A stretch of DNA of 64,000 nucleotides from Lingula anatina (lineage: Eukaryota > Brachiopoda > Lingulata > Lingulida > Lingulidae): NCBI RefSeq assembly GCF_001039355.2, contig NW_019774637.1, positions 206,927 through 270,926 on the forward strand, read 5' to 3'. Shown in pieces: positions 1-12,842 of this stretch (within the stretch, counting starts at the first letter, position 1; every line of letters begins with the position of its first letter). The notes beneath the pieces are model-generated. The model had not been told where the DNA came from and made no database searches. It saw only the letters and a list, made by a program, of their open reading frames with translations. The translations under genes were made by a program, and so were the position numbers.

Positions 1-169
1 TGTTGGTATAAGGCTCATAACAAGAAATTTCTTTTCTCCACTGGAAATCAGACTGAATGCCATGATGGTTTGTGAAAAGGAGATTAACTGATGGTATTAC
101 TTATTTTAATGTAATGAATAAGAAGGTGATTATTTTTGAAAAAGAAAAATCAAATATTCTCAATTTTAG

Positions 170-3100
170 AAACCTCAACAAAAGAAAGAGGCACTGGAAA
201 AGCTCCAAACAAAGCTCCAAACAGAACACAAGATGGAGGCACCGTCCAAGAAGAGCCTCCCTCTGTGCCAGACATAAGTGCTGTTGAACTTGAGGATGAG
301 ATGGTGGTGAGAGTAACCAGAGAGTCGCTGCCATCCAGGCCCTCCATGGAGCCTTACTACCAGCCGAACAGTGACGGCTCACCACATGGTGAGATGTTCT
401 ACATCTCTCTTAACCATTGTGATAATACCCATAGTCATTGCAATCTGCTTCTTTTTTTTTCGGTTTGGGAATCAAATTTTTTTGTATTTTGTAGCTGTGA
501 GTTGTCTAGATAATAGTTTTATAGTGATTTCTGTTGATTTTTTGTGAAGTTTTCTTATATGGATAATAACCTAGAACTATGTGATTATAGTTTTATTTTG
601 TGCATACACTCGCACATACACTTGCCTTGAAGAAAAAAATGTGTACTCTGTCTCTATTTGTCAGTTATTCTTATTAATGAGGTGTGTACAAGTATTTTAA
701 ATATTTTTGTCGTAGCTGTGACCAAGGATGTATACAAAGCCTTGAACAAATTTGGCTACACAGCTTTTAGACCTGGTCAGGAAGAAGCCATTACCAGGAT
801 TCTCTCAGGTATGTCATATAAAAAAGAATAATTATAATGCAGTACGCATTTTTTGTTTGAAAAATTTTATAAATTGTAGTTACTTCTTTATAAATTTTTG
901 TTTCTCTTGGTAAAGTATATTGAAATATGCTTCTTTTGTGTGTTTGATACTCCTGTCAGCTCTTATACATAGTTTATATTTGCATGTGAGCAATTGACGG
1001 CATGAATTTGTAGGAATTTAATGTTACTTTATGAGTACAGAATATCTTGGTTTATGTTAATTCCAGGTCTGTCTACCCTGGTAGTACTCTCTACAGGTGC
1101 TGGCAAGTCCCTGTGTTATCAGCTGCCAGCCTATATGTATGCTCAGAAGACTAAAAGTATTGCCCTGGTCATATCTCCACTGGTGTCACTGATGGAAGAC
1201 CAGGTCTGGCACAATGCAATCTGGTTCGGCCTGGAAATGAAATGATATAATATAATCAAATATGTTGTATTAAGTAATTATGGTGTTCCATGAAATGAGT
1301 TAACTTTGAATATAAGAACATTAAGAATTTCTAAAATTCACAGTCCCTTTGAATATAAGAACTCTCACAAAATTCATGAATTTTATCTTAATTTTGTAAT
1401 CAATCTCACATAAAACCTTCTTGTGATAACTTTCAGGTCACTGGTCTCCCTCCTGGCATTCACGGTGCTTGCCTCCACACAAACATGACCAAAGTCCAGC
1501 GAGAACGGGTCATCGAGAGTGTCACAGAGGGCAAAGTTCACTTCCTGTTGGTGTCTCCCGAGGCCATTGTGGGGGGCGGGGGGACCTCAGGGTGTTTCCC
1601 AACTCCTGCTAGCCTCCCTCCTATATCATTTGCCTGTATTGATGAGGTGCACTGTGTGTCGGAGTGGTCACACCACTTCAGGCCGTCTTATCTCAGGCTG
1701 TGTAAGGTAACATGAAATATATTTCAGAGCTTTGAGATTTATTTACAAAGATTGTGTAGCAAAATATTTGTTAAATAGGTCCATGCTAGCATATCAATTT
1801 TTCATAAATACCTGCTTTGAAAAAATTATATATATCTACTTTGGTTGAAGAACATGTATCTAAACTTTATAAGATATTAAATATTTTGTGCCATGCTTTA
1901 ATTTTGAAGTTATTTTAAAAAATGATTTATTTGGTCAAGACAAATTATATGCTGAAATGACTTCAGCAGACGGGCTGCCATCTGTTCATCATTTAACCAT
2001 GGTTCGAGCAGAAAACCAAAAGCTGCGGCATACTCGTGCATCATGACCTGCATGAATGCAGAATGGAGAATGTTGCAGCACCTGTTGTTTCTGCTAATAC
2101 TATGGTTTAAAACAGGCAAAGCACTCATTGTAAAGCTTTAAGCAAAATAGATTAAAAACTCTTTCCGATCATCTGCTTTATTTTGGGTAAAGCTTCTTGA
2201 CTTGTACTTTTTCTGTTATATACCAAATACCTGCTTACATCGGTGAAGATGTTCCAGAAGATTATGCTGAAATGCCTAAATGATGAAACCCTGTATCTGT
2301 ATACCTCATCCCCCCCCCCCCCCCAACACATTTACAGGAACAAAGTTTATACAGTTTTCACCCATAATTTTAGGTTTTGAAGGAGAGACTGGGAGTGCAC
2401 TGTTTCCTAGGACTGACAGCTACTGCTACCTTGTCTACAGCCAGTAGTGTTGCCCAGCACCTGGGAATAACTGATTACAAACAGGCCACCATCAGAGGGG
2501 CACCTGTACCACCTAACCTGACCCTGTCTGTGTCCAGGGATGAGGATAAGGAACAGGTGATATTGGATGGGAAAATAGATGGTTTCGTTGGATTTGTACC
2601 TAGTTTCCTTGGATCTGTAAATAATTATATTCAAAAATGTTTGAAATCGGGTGTCATCATGGACTGGCTCAAAAATGAAGTTGTTGCTTCTGACTAAACC
2701 AATGAACAAAATTGTATTGGCCTTTCATCAATTTTTATGGTGTTTGGCATGGTGCCAGTGTTGATGTTGCAGACCGAGAATGTTTGGGCATTACTAAAAA
2801 CCTGCAATTCACAAACTTACACACTTTGCTGGAGAATATGATTGTGAACATAACAATCTAATTGAAGGAAAGACAGTTAACTAAAGGTTTTTTTATTGAA
2901 AGCATAATAAGAATTTAGACAGACTTGTCAAGGTCCTTAATTTTTCTTTTCATTATATGTCAGGCATTGTTTTACAATACCAATTAGTTCTTGTGTCTTC
3001 CTTTTTACCAGGCCCTGATAGACCTTTTACAAGGGGAGAGGTTTGCCAGCTTGGACTCCATCATCATCTACTGCAGCAGACGACAGCAGACGGAGCGGCT

Positions 3101-6100
3101 AGCCACCTTGATAAGAACCTGCCTCAAGGACAAGGCTCCTCTGGAAAGTGAAGAAAGTAAAGCTGTTGGAGAAGATAAGAAAAAGAAAGGAAAAGGTGGT
3201 GTCTATATTATGGTCCTTTTTGTTGTTGGTGTTGTTCTTTCAGTTTTTTTCCATGAAAACATTACAAAAAAAGATTATATTTTTTGAGAATGAATATTTA
3301 TTATAAAAATAAGTGTGTTGCTTTAAACTGTCTTTTTTGCCTGTGACATAATCTGATTTGAAATATTACGAACTAAAGGTAACTGAACTATCCTTATTGA
3401 ATTTTATCATTATTTTTATTTTAATCAAAATGGGTGTTATTATCAGTATTTTTATTTTAACTGTGAATGTTAAACTTTCAGGTAAAGCCACAGCCACCAA
3501 ACCCAAATCTGCAGGAGATGCGGAGAGCTATCATGCTGGCATGACTGCAGCTCAGCGAAAGCGTGTGCAGAATGCATTCATGTCTGGCAGACTGCGTATT
3601 GTCGTTGCTACAGTGGCGTTTGGAATGGGATTGGACAAGGCTGATGTACGCGCTGTCATACACTTTACCATGCCGAAAAGTTTCGAAAGTTACGTACAGG
3701 AGATAGGGCGTGCAGGGAGAGATGGGAAACTGTCACACTGTCATTTGTTCCTGGATGCAGAGGTGGGGGTTATTAAGTTGAGACATGGGAATTGTATTAA
3801 GGTTTATTTTACATGTTAAAAGTCCAGTTATACATTCCATGTGGCATCATCCCTACCTAATAGTGACTCACTACTTTGTCATGTGACCTTATAGTAATAC
3901 AGGGGTCACATTTTTATAGAACTGAATTGTGTACTTTCAAATGCCCAAATGACATGGCCTAAAACTATTGGTTTCTATTCTATATAGAAGGTTTATTTTA
4001 TGTCTTAATATTTATCAAGAACTGTTATGTTAGCACTATTATTGACATGTTTCAAAAATATAGCTACAGTGAAAACATACATAGTTAACTGTATTAATTG
4101 TTTCAGTTTGAAAATATCTATTTTGACCTGCATATCTTTTAAGCCTAAATTAGCAAAGTGAAGTCAAAAGTGAAAGCCATGACAAGATGTCAATTCTTGT
4201 AACTTTTTGATTCCCTTACAATCAGATTACAATGAAGATAAAATATAGTGAAAACCAAGTGGTCATGCATTCCCTATAGAATATAAATATATGTTAAAGG
4301 TTATAATTCTTTTGTCAGGGAGGTGATATGTGTGAACTGAAGAGACATACCTATGCTAACACAGTTGATAGATACACCATCAAGAAACTGCTGAAGAAGG
4401 TGTTCACACCTTGCATGTGTAGAGCAGTACAGGAGAGGAGACTGCAGGCACTCAAGGTTGGTGTTCTGTAGATATGGCATTAATTAACTCAACAGCTTGT
4501 CAAAAGTATCATCCATGGTAAAACATTATAAGTAAAATGTTTCCACAAGTTAGTATGGCTTCAGTTGAAATGTAAGTAAATTAGAAAGGATATGAATCGT
4601 TTTCCTAGGAGTGTGCCTTTGAAGATGATGGTATTGACTATAGCCAGCTTGATGACACTGCTTCTACCACCACTGGGACACACCAGCCTCTGGCTGAGCA
4701 GGTTAACAATTTTTTTACACTTTTGAGAGTTAAATCAACAAATAGAAAAGGTGCTCTTTTATGTCTAGCAATGTATGGCATACTTAGCATAATGATTGTG
4801 CTTTCCCCCTCTCTTTTATGAAAAAGATGTTTCTGGGAGATTTTACCAAACACGACTTAGGGGATAAATAAATTAATAAAATTTAAAAAACTGTCTGCAA
4901 AATGTGGATGTATTTATTGATATTTATTGTATTTATTGATATGTATTTATTGATAAATCCTACATATGTTTTAGCCAACAGAAGAGACAACCACACCAAA
5001 CAAAAGCCCTGCCCCTCCTATTAACACTGATGGAGAACTGGGGCTTTTCTCTCCCCCCAAACCCAGCAGACTTTGCCCTGGGCATGAGAGGGGGATTGCT
5101 ATAGAGAAAACTGTCATGGATCTGGACATGAAAGAAGAAGGTAGGAGGTGTTGGAACTTAGATTTGGAAAGTGATTGAATTCTGTAATCTTTACAACACA
5201 CACCACATTACTGATTGAAGTGAGTATGAAATTACATTGATATACATATATTCAGATAGAAATTAAATAAAGAAAACTATGGCTCTGTAAGGAAACCCCA
5301 CCATGCATCCAAATATAAATATATTTGTGACATTGTGTTGATAAAAGTGTTTGGAAATTGCCTGGACAGTGACTCTCTTACATCCTATAACTACTCGTAC
5401 ATACAACATAATATCATAGCAAGCAAGTAATCAGAATGAAGAGACAAAATTTATTGTATGAGTATAAATGATCATCAGTATAAATCATGTCAGCAGGAGC
5501 AGTTGTCTCTCTTTGCAGGTAACTTGTACATATAAGTTATTTGTATCAGTAAATGACTGATAACTCCTAGTATATTGTGATAAAAATGGGTCTGCATTGC
5601 AATATGTATTCTGTCAAATTATTGTGCATCACGAAAAGTCTTATGAAAGTTTCTCAGCAGGTTTTTCCAAACTGTCATGCTTAATAGCAGTGTTACTTTA
5701 TAGTTTAGTATTGTAGTTTGTAAAATGTGAACTAAATAGTTATTGTAAGTACTGAAATGTCTTAACTTTACCAAACCTCTCTGCCACCACCAGCTGGCCA
5801 GCAGGGTTGATGGCTAATGCTGCAGGATACCTCAACCCATCACCCTTAGTGGCAATGTATCTGATAAACTGCCCTTGTGGACTCAGTGCTACTATCCTGC
5901 TGTTTTCACTGTCAGCAATGAAGATGTGACCATAGCTGTCTGTGCACATTCCACATGGAAACCACAGCTGACCATCACCACTGCCTTCTGTGCCATACTG
6001 GTACAACAAATCACCAGTAGGTGACAGCACATGTACACAGTGTTTCTTGCCCCTGTCTGATATCACAATGTTACCATTCACATTGTTCACTGTGATGTAC

Positions 6101-9100
6101 CCTGGGAATTCACACATACTGAGTGGAATAGTGTTCAAGAGCTGTCCACTGTCTGCATGGAATACGAAGATGGATTCCTTTATTTTGTCACAAACCATCA
6201 CATTTGTCACATGACCTTGTTTGTTCAGTGAGATACCACGTGGCCACTCAAGTTGACCTTGACCCATGGTTGTCAGGTGCTGACCCCTGGTGGAGTACAC
6301 TTTGACACATTTGTCACCCTCTGATGTTATATACAGGTGACCAGTCTGTGACACAGCCACATCAAATGGTTGGTTTAGTTTTATGTCAAACTTTAATTGT
6401 CCTTCAACCATGAATACCTTTGTTCTGTCTTTATGTACAATAAACACATGCAATTCATCTATGGCCAAACCTCTTATGAACATGACCTTTTTATCAAATG
6501 TCAGTTTAGAACTGAAGGAATGAACACATTCTGCCTTCTCTAAGAAAACAGGAGGATGTGGTGTTGATCTTCCAATTGGTAGATCTGCCCCCAATCCAGT
6601 TGGTGTAGAAGGTTGTAACTGTACTGTCACCTGTCCAAACATGGCTTCCAGTCCAGCAGTAGATATCTCACCAGGGCTGTAGGATATTTGTGCTGGTGTG
6701 TCTGGAGTTGGGACTGGTGGCTTCTCCATCGCTGCCAGTCTCTCTGCCAGAGCTGTTGTGTGAATCATAATCTCAGAGTCAGAACCATTTGTGATAAGTT
6801 CCTGGGCAAAATTGCAGGCACTCTGCAAGGAAGTATGGTGAAGTTCAAGGGTGTCCTTGTTTGCCTTCCTCTGCTTTTTTCTGATATCACCAACAGAATT
6901 TACTTCTGATATCAGTTCTTGCTCCCTCTGATCAACCAGTCTTCGGATACATAGAGTTTGTTCTTTGATTTTGTTGATGGAGGCTGCCATGATTTGCGAT
7001 TCTTTTAATTCACTGACTGTTTCCTTAGCAACTGCTTCTTTAAATGTGCTCAGTTTTGGCATAATTTTTATGAGGACAGTTTTAATCTTTTTTCGAGTGA
7101 TATATGCAGCTTCTTCAACTGGCACAATACCATGTCTGTAGTGCTCTGTTAATGCGCAGTCACTGCACACAATGGTATCATCCTCTTCGCAATAGTATTT
7201 CAGTTCATTTGTAGGATGCTTCTCACATTTGATCACCGTTTTTGAAATGCCATGTGTTACACAATGCACATCTATTTCTTTAATTGGGGATGAGACTTCA
7301 TGCTGCTGTTGCTGACTAAGAAGTTCTTTTGCCTTGTGAATACTCAAATCTTTCTCCAGTTTTACAAGTCCTTCTCTTGGAAATGGTATCTCTTGTCTAC
7401 AAATGGGACACAAAAATGACCTGTATCGAGTCATCGTTAGCTTGGCATGGCGATATATACAATCATAGCAAAATGTATGGTAGCAAGGTAGCACACGGGG
7501 GTCCTCATACTCTCCCAGACAGATGCTACACATCAAGAGATCGTCCGTGAAAGCTTCTACCAGTGCCTCAGCCATATTGTCACTTCAGAGCACAAGGCAA
7601 GCATTGAGTGAATAGTTCAACAGTAAAATGTAAGATATCTATCTCTGGGTTTCTTTATAGTGTGGTAGAGGACAATCAGGTGATAGGGACCTCATCTGAA
7701 TACAATAACATGTCAGTAGTGATAACATGCGCTATATCTGATATGGTGGTTAATACAAGTGGCCATGGAGCTCCTGATGACATGGTCATGTACTGAGACA
7801 AAAAATGTGACACAATATAAGTCTCTTAATTCTGATAATATGCATTTTATTGAATTTTTGTATGAATAGAGCTTTATACTGAATACCTCATGAAATTAAA
7901 CTTTTCTAGAATCCTGTATGAAAATTTACTTTTTTTTGGAACATCAGCAAAAAACACAGACTTTGAGTTATATCCCCCTTCCCTCCTCCTTACACTGACA
8001 GTAGGTGCTTTTAGACAATAAATATAAGTTCAGTGTATAATTAACTATAAACCCTTATTAGTGTTTAATGAAAATCAGTTTAGACCAAGTAAGTCTTGGT
8101 CTTTTCTTAGACTGCAAGCTGATATTTAATTTGCCTGCATGGTTTCTGACCCTCCTTGACATAGATAAAACTTGTCCATAGATTATTATTCCATCATGGA
8201 GGATAAGAGTTATTGACTTTTTATCTGTTGTTCATGATTATGATGTTATGATGTTGTTGATGATGCTGTTAGGAAGTGCACATGACTTGGGTTGTTCAGT
8301 GTAGTTGAAAGACGGGTTAATAGTGATAGGAAGTGTAGCTCATAATGAGGGATAGTTATACATTGTATTAATAAATCAATAAATCCAAACAAAATTATTT
8401 TGTTAATTATAATTATTTCGGAGTATTATTTAAAGTTATGAATCAAAAGTTTTGGCATTAAGCCAGTTGGCTTTGCGTCAAAAAAGTACACTGTTTTGTC
8501 TTAAAATTTTTTAAGAGTCAACTTAAGATACTATTCAATCAGTTTCTATTAGCTAATTTTATGTTAAATGTCTGTATATGTAGTAGCCTTGCTGTCTTGT
8601 TTCATATATATTGTGCACTTGCATGACCCCTGGTGGCACACATGGTTTTAGTCCCTACTCATCTCTTCCACCAGCTCCACTGTCACACCACCAATATCGC
8701 TTTTTCTTCCTAAAAGACAAGGGCCTGTGTCCCCGTCTCTTGGAATTAGTTCACAAATGATCTCAACTTGAACCCCCTGGATTTTAGTCTAGATGTCAGT
8801 GCATTTTCCCAGGTATGACACTCATTATAACAAGCCCTTGTCAAAATTTTTTGATGTTATGCTGAGTATCTCCCAAACCAAAGGAATTATGGGAAAAGTA
8901 TTGCTGAGATTTTGAAAGTGATGTTGGATATGATCTTAGACCCTTATTTCAAGGGCAAATGGGTCAAAATTTTGTAAAATTAAATGTAACAATGTGGGTA
9001 TTATTTCAGGTATCTCCACTCTATTGTGTTACCTGGAACTCCACCCTAAGAAGTGGATAGAGAGCCTGCAGCCAGTGTATGCCACCTGTTCACTGCAGTG

Positions 9101-11318
9101 TTATGGAGGGGTCAGACAGCTACAGGCCTTGGCCAAGAAGGTGAAGATTAGACTAAAAAATTTTAAATAAATAAAATCTTTATGAAGGATTTCTAAATCT
9201 TTTTCTTTAAAGAGTAAAATACTGTTTTAATTTGTTTATAAGGCCTACAATTTATCTGGCAGAAAGTTTGATTTGGACAAAGCAACTCCACAAAGAGAAA
9301 AGCATTCCAATAAATGATAAATTATAATTAATACAGTTAATATGCATATCTCTCCCAGTGTCCCCCAGTGGCAGTAGCTATAGCCAAGTCTAAGCAGAGA
9401 GGTGACCAGCTGACCAACAGTCTAGACTTCAATGTGGTGGAGCTCAGTGACTGTATGGGGTGGGACTCTGGTCCAGTGAAGAGAGAACTGAAACAATTAA
9501 TGTGGAGCATGGACACAGCAGGTAATCACCTCTGCCTAGGACGAGAGGGGGGGGTGTCACATTTTCATTGGTTTTCTTTGGGTTGGTTTCTTTGTGGACG
9601 AGATATTTCAAATAACTGTATGGGCTGGGACTCTGGGTCAGTGAAGAGAGGTCTGAAACAGTTAATGTGGAGCATGAACACAGCAGGTAGTTACCTCTGT
9701 TTAGGAAGGGGGTCATGTTTTTATGGGGTTGGCTTTTTAGTGGGTGAGGTATGTCAAGTGACTGTATGGGGTGGGACTCATGGGGTGGCCCAGTGAAGAG
9801 AGAACCGAAACAGTTGATGTGGAGCATGGACACACCTGATCAAACTGGTCAAAGTTCAGGACAAATTGTGAGAACATAACCTGCGTCTCTGCCATCAATC
9901 CCTGTCCTGTTTTGCTGGTATTGAAAACTCAGAAACATTTATTTCAGGAAAAAACACTTTAGCTTGGTGGAAGCCTGCACTTTTTGAGTCCTCTCTGGAA
10001 GTTACTTTATTTGTAAAATTGCAGGAGGGATCTCTCTCTCAACTTGTGCTCCATGAGAAGCAAAGAAGATTGGGTAGGGATTGTGAAATCATATGAATTT
10101 TGCTTGTCACCAAAGTTCTGGCCCTGTTCTGTTGTTGTCACAAGGTTTTCATTATTCATTCTAGGCACTGGTATTCCTCATAAAACAGGAGTCATGGTGG
10201 AATTCTCGGACTTGGCATTTCACCTCCGTTCCCCTGGCGATTTGACCGACGCAGAGCTGGACGAGGTCCTGGACTTCCTAAATGAACGAGTCCAGATGCA
10301 AGAGAAGGCTGAACTGTACCAGCTGCAGAAATTGCATGATGCTTTACAGAGGTATGGTCTACAGCCAGTGTGTGTAACACAGCAAGATACAAATTTAGTA
10401 ATTAGTGAATTATTTTTGCTATATGACAATATCCTTAAAGAAAAAAACATTGGGAGACAAAAATATCAGTGAAATAACTCAAGGTAGTAGTTTTCAGTTT
10501 TACATTTATCTTACAGCGTCTCCTTCAAAAACTACTACCACTGTTCAGATGATGTTGACATGAAAAGAAGTGACAAGCTCAGAGCCATGTTAACAGATTA
10601 CTTTGAAATGAAGCCAGAGCATTCTAGTAACATGGGAAGAATTAGTAAATTATCTTTCAGCAGAGAATTGGAGTGTTCTACCTCAGGACCGAATGAGGAG
10701 GTAAGAAATATATTATATTGTATTAAAAATTATTGACTTGTATTTGAGTTTTATTAAGTTCGCACCCCTTTCAGTACACTGTAAAATATTGCATACTACT
10801 ATATTATTATGCATAGTTTTTTTAATATGGCAAAGTGCATTGGATATGTTGGTGAAATTTGAAACTTGTAACTGTGTGCACCTTGCAGGTAATTTAATAA
10901 AGGTATGTGGCTAGCCTAGTAAGTTAGTTAGGGGGGGTCACTATTAAGAAAGCTTTACAAAAGTCTGTCTCCTTGCTATTAACTATATTAAAATTTGATG
11001 TTTAGTAAAGAAGTGTGTATTTCAGTGGAGGTTTAAGCACAGGACTTATAGATATTAACCATAATACATTTTCAATTTCAGGACTCTTGTGAAAATGAGG
11101 GTTATGTTCGTGGTGATATTCGTGGCTTCATCTCCCTGTATGGTCAGGAGCACGTTCTGTCAGGAAGAACAATAGCGCGTATCTTTCATGGCATAGACAG
11201 TCCATGTTTCCCAGTCAAGACATGGGGCCGGGTCAGGAAATACTGGAGGGCACACCTGGATGTGAATTTTAACTATTTGATCAAAATGGCTACACAGGAA
11301 CTTGTCAGGATGCGATAA
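170..11318 (+). CDS. RECQL4: RECQL4-type RecQ DNA helicase (5'-partial, 15 exons)
   Basis: ATP-dependent 3'-5' DNA helicase family acting in replication initiation and repair in the nucleus. Exons seen: 170-388, 716-808, 1067-1203, 1437-1706, 2374-2556, 3012-3195, 3482-3762, 4319-4456, 4609-4701, 4975-5140, 9010-9140, 9359-9521, 10165-10351, 10517-10700, 11082-11318 (TAA). All have AG/GT borders and the codon phases join without a break (887 codons to the stop). Helicase motifs in order: Q motif FRPGQE (exon 2), Walker A TGAGKS (exon 3), DEVH box at 1641-1652 (DEAH in most RecQ), GLTATAT (exon 5), SIIIYCSRR (exon 6), [11 protein letters not shown] and [10 protein letters not shown] (exon 7). 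The C-terminal exons match RECQL4 specifically ([42 protein letters not shown]). The N-terminal Sld2-like part is left of the window. AATAAA at 11344-11349. Family assignment is sure; exon ends are hand-called. Confidence 0.93.
5740..7575 (-). CDS. TRIM-NHL protein A, single exon, nested in a RECQL4 intron
   Basis: Intact 611-codon ORF with no intron. RING finger of C3HC4 type (C16, C19, C31, H33, C36, C39, C56, C59); B-box zinc-binding residues 117-148 (C117, H120, C129, D132, C137, C140, H145, H148); predicted coiled coil about 155-290; linker; C-terminal NHL-type beta-propeller about 350-611, with repeats recognisable by phrases such as [20 protein letters not shown] and [20 protein letters not shown]. 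No filamin domain. This TRIM2/3/32-like layout is usually a cytoplasmic E3 ubiquitin ligase whose propeller binds RNA or protein; substrate unknown. The gene lies antisense in the 3.9-kb intron between exons 5140 and 9010. A possible minus-strand AATAAA is at 5450-5455. The single-exon structure suggests an old retrocopy, but I see no poly(A) remnant. Confidence 0.93.
   Translation of the reverse strand: MAEALVEAFTDDLLMCSICLGEYEDPRVLPCYHTFCYDCIYRHAKLTMTRYRSFLCPICRQEIPFPREGLVKLEKDLSIHKAKELLSQQQQHEVSSPIKEIDVHCVTHGISKTVIKCEKHPTNELKYYCEEDDTIVCSDCALTEHYRHGIVPVEEAAYITRKKIKTVLIKIMPKLSTFKEAVAKETVSELKESQIMAASINKIKEQTLCIRRLVDQREQELISEVNSVGDIRKKQRKANKDTLELHHTSLQSACNFAQELITNGSDSEIMIHTTALAERLAAMEKPPVPTPDTPAQISYSPGEISTAGLEAMFGQVTVQLQPSTPTGLGADLPIGRSTPHPPVFLEKAECVHSFSSKLTFDKKVMFIRGLAIDELHVFIVHKDRTKVFMVEGQLKFDIKLNQPFDVAVSQTGHLYITSEGDKCVKVYSTRGQHLTTMGQGQLEWPRGISLNKQGHVTNVMVCDKIKESIFVFHADSGQLLNTIPLSMCEFPGYITVNNVNGNIVISDRGKKHCVHVLSPTGDLLYQYGTEGSGDGQLWFPCGMCTDSYGHIFIADSENSRIVALSPQGQFIRYIATKGDGLRYPAALAINPAGQLVVAERFGKVKTFQYLQ
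9452..9835 (+). repeat. Three-copy partial exon duplication inside a RECQL4 intron
   Basis: The 3' half of exon 9359-9521 with its donor site and about 90 bp of intron is repeated in tandem: copies begin near 9452, 9614 and 9756, each starting ACTGTATGGG and running to GTGGAGCATG(G/A)ACACA. The first is the functional exon end. The second keeps an open frame and a GCAGGTAG donor-like end. The third has an insertion (CATGGGGTGGCC) and has lost the donor. The extra copies lack an upstream acceptor of their own, so I treat them as intronic exon relics. Confidence 0.8.
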
Positions 11319-12002
11319 TTTGGAAGTTTTTTTTTTTTTTTTCAATAAAAGTACTTCCAAAAATTTTTGATCAAATATTCAAGGAAGATAGAGATTGATT
11401 TCTTTTTCAGAATTTAATAATGACATAAATCAGCAGTTATGTTCCTTCTCTGAAGGATTTTTACATGTAAATGATTATTTTTCAGATTGCTTTGGATAAA
11501 GTGCTTGAAAACCTATTACCAATATTTTGTATACATGGAATATATTTATTTTTATTACATCATATTTGTGTTTAATGAAAATTTCTCAAATAAAAATTGT
11601 CTTTTAAGTACTCTTCCTCTTTGATTGTGTTGAAAAAAAGGAAAGAATAATTGCTCTATTTTGAAATAAAATAAAGAAAAACATGATTTTTAAAATAAAC
11701 AATAACTTTATTTAATACAGATGTACAGAAATAAATTGCAAATTGTCTGCAGCAACAACACTACTGCGTTTACTTTGTAGGATATTGATATTCCACAACC
11801 ATTCAAAGTAAACCAAGTAACAAACTTCTGTGCAAAAAAGAACTTTAATAAACAACAGAAAATGGTAGACTGTGGCTAATTTTTCTCAAAATTACTACAT
11901 TAGCAATCTAAATATTATTTCCATAATTTTGTTCTTAAAATTGATGTAGTTAACTGTCAACCGATTTTAATCTTACTTGTTAAATTAACTGTTTGAGTAA
12001 GT
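11319..12002 (+). other. 3' flank of RECQL4, end of duplication unit 1
   Basis: AT-rich non-coding DNA with AATAAA at 11344-11349. The 11400-12000 part is repeated at about 17520-18145 (for example GATGTACAGAAATAAATTGC occurs in both). The repeat ends in GAGTAAGTA at about 11996-12004 and again at about 18136-18144, which marks the duplication edge. No convincing exon. Confidence 0.7.
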
Positions 12003-12028
12003 AGAAAGGATGTTCTTTGTTTACCTAG

Positions 12029-12108
12029 GAGTGTGCCTTTGATGATGATGATGATATGACTATAGCCAGCATGATGAAACTGGGACACACCAGCTTCTAG
12101 CTTAGAAG
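12029..12108 (+). pseudogene. Decayed copy of RECQL4 exon 9
   Basis: Matches exon 4609-4701 (start GAGTGTGCCTTTGA, end before GTAAAC) but has an expanded GAT run, an internal deletion and an in-frame TAG (TTC TAG). It is the left edge of the second duplication unit. The next functional exon (4975-5140) has no counterpart in this unit; a terminal-inverted-repeat element lies there instead. Confidence 0.75.
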
Positions 12109-12297
12109 GTAAACAACCTTTTTACATTTTTGAGAGTTAAATAAACAAGAGAAAAGGTGCTCTTTTATGTCTATCAATTTATGGCATACTTAGCATAATG
12201 ATTGTGCTTTCCCCCCTCTCTTTTATGAAAAAGATGTTTCTGGAAGATTTTACCAAACATGACTTCAGGGATAAATAAATTAATAAAAATTAATATA

Positions 12298-12842
12298 CTG
12301 ACAGTCAATGAAAACGCATCATTTATTTATCAAATAATATTTTAAGTTCCTTTGGCACATTAAGAAAATAACAGTTTTCGTGTGAAAAATGACCCATTAT
12401 TCAGTTACACAAGGTGAAATAAAGGTCAGAAAAGATCATTAAAAAAAATCATTAAAATACAAAGTCACGTCATCGAATCTCTTTGGTTCCGCCCAGCCTC
12501 CAGCATCCCCAGGGCCCACGGTCTCTCTGCCAGTGTACGTCAGACGTGGCATCACAGAACTTTTTTGTCATGTGTCATACTGGATTTGGTTACTAGGCTT
12601 AATTAATCACCATATATTGAACCTAATTAATTCACACCAATCAGGAAAAACACATGATTTTGTAACAGCTATTAACAAAATCCCTGAAGTGGAAATGTTT
12701 ATCATCCGTGTGGTCAGCCCACTCTCTTATGACCAAACAAGTGCATTTGTTCTTGTTTATATGGTTGGAATCTATTCTCGGTAAAAGTACAAGAGTGCAA
12801 AAGTACAAGAAAGTTTTCTGATGCGTTTTCATTGACTGCCAG
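12298..12842. mobile_element. TIR element (MITE-like, 545 bp)
   Basis: The left end begins CTGACAGTCAATGAAAACGC; the right end is its inverse (GCGTTTTCATTGACTGCCAG), giving terminal inverted repeats of about 24 bp with one mismatch. The interior shows no transposase I recognise, only short ORFs, so it would be non-autonomous. It sits where unit 1 has sequence 4880-5328, including RECQL4 exon 10. Target-site duplication is not clear. Confidence 0.65.

Noticed and set aside
1910-2128. Minus-strand 72-codon ORF in a RECQL4 intron
   Set aside because: Protein-like in parts, but no splice sites or family match; a decayed repeat or chance ORF is more likely.
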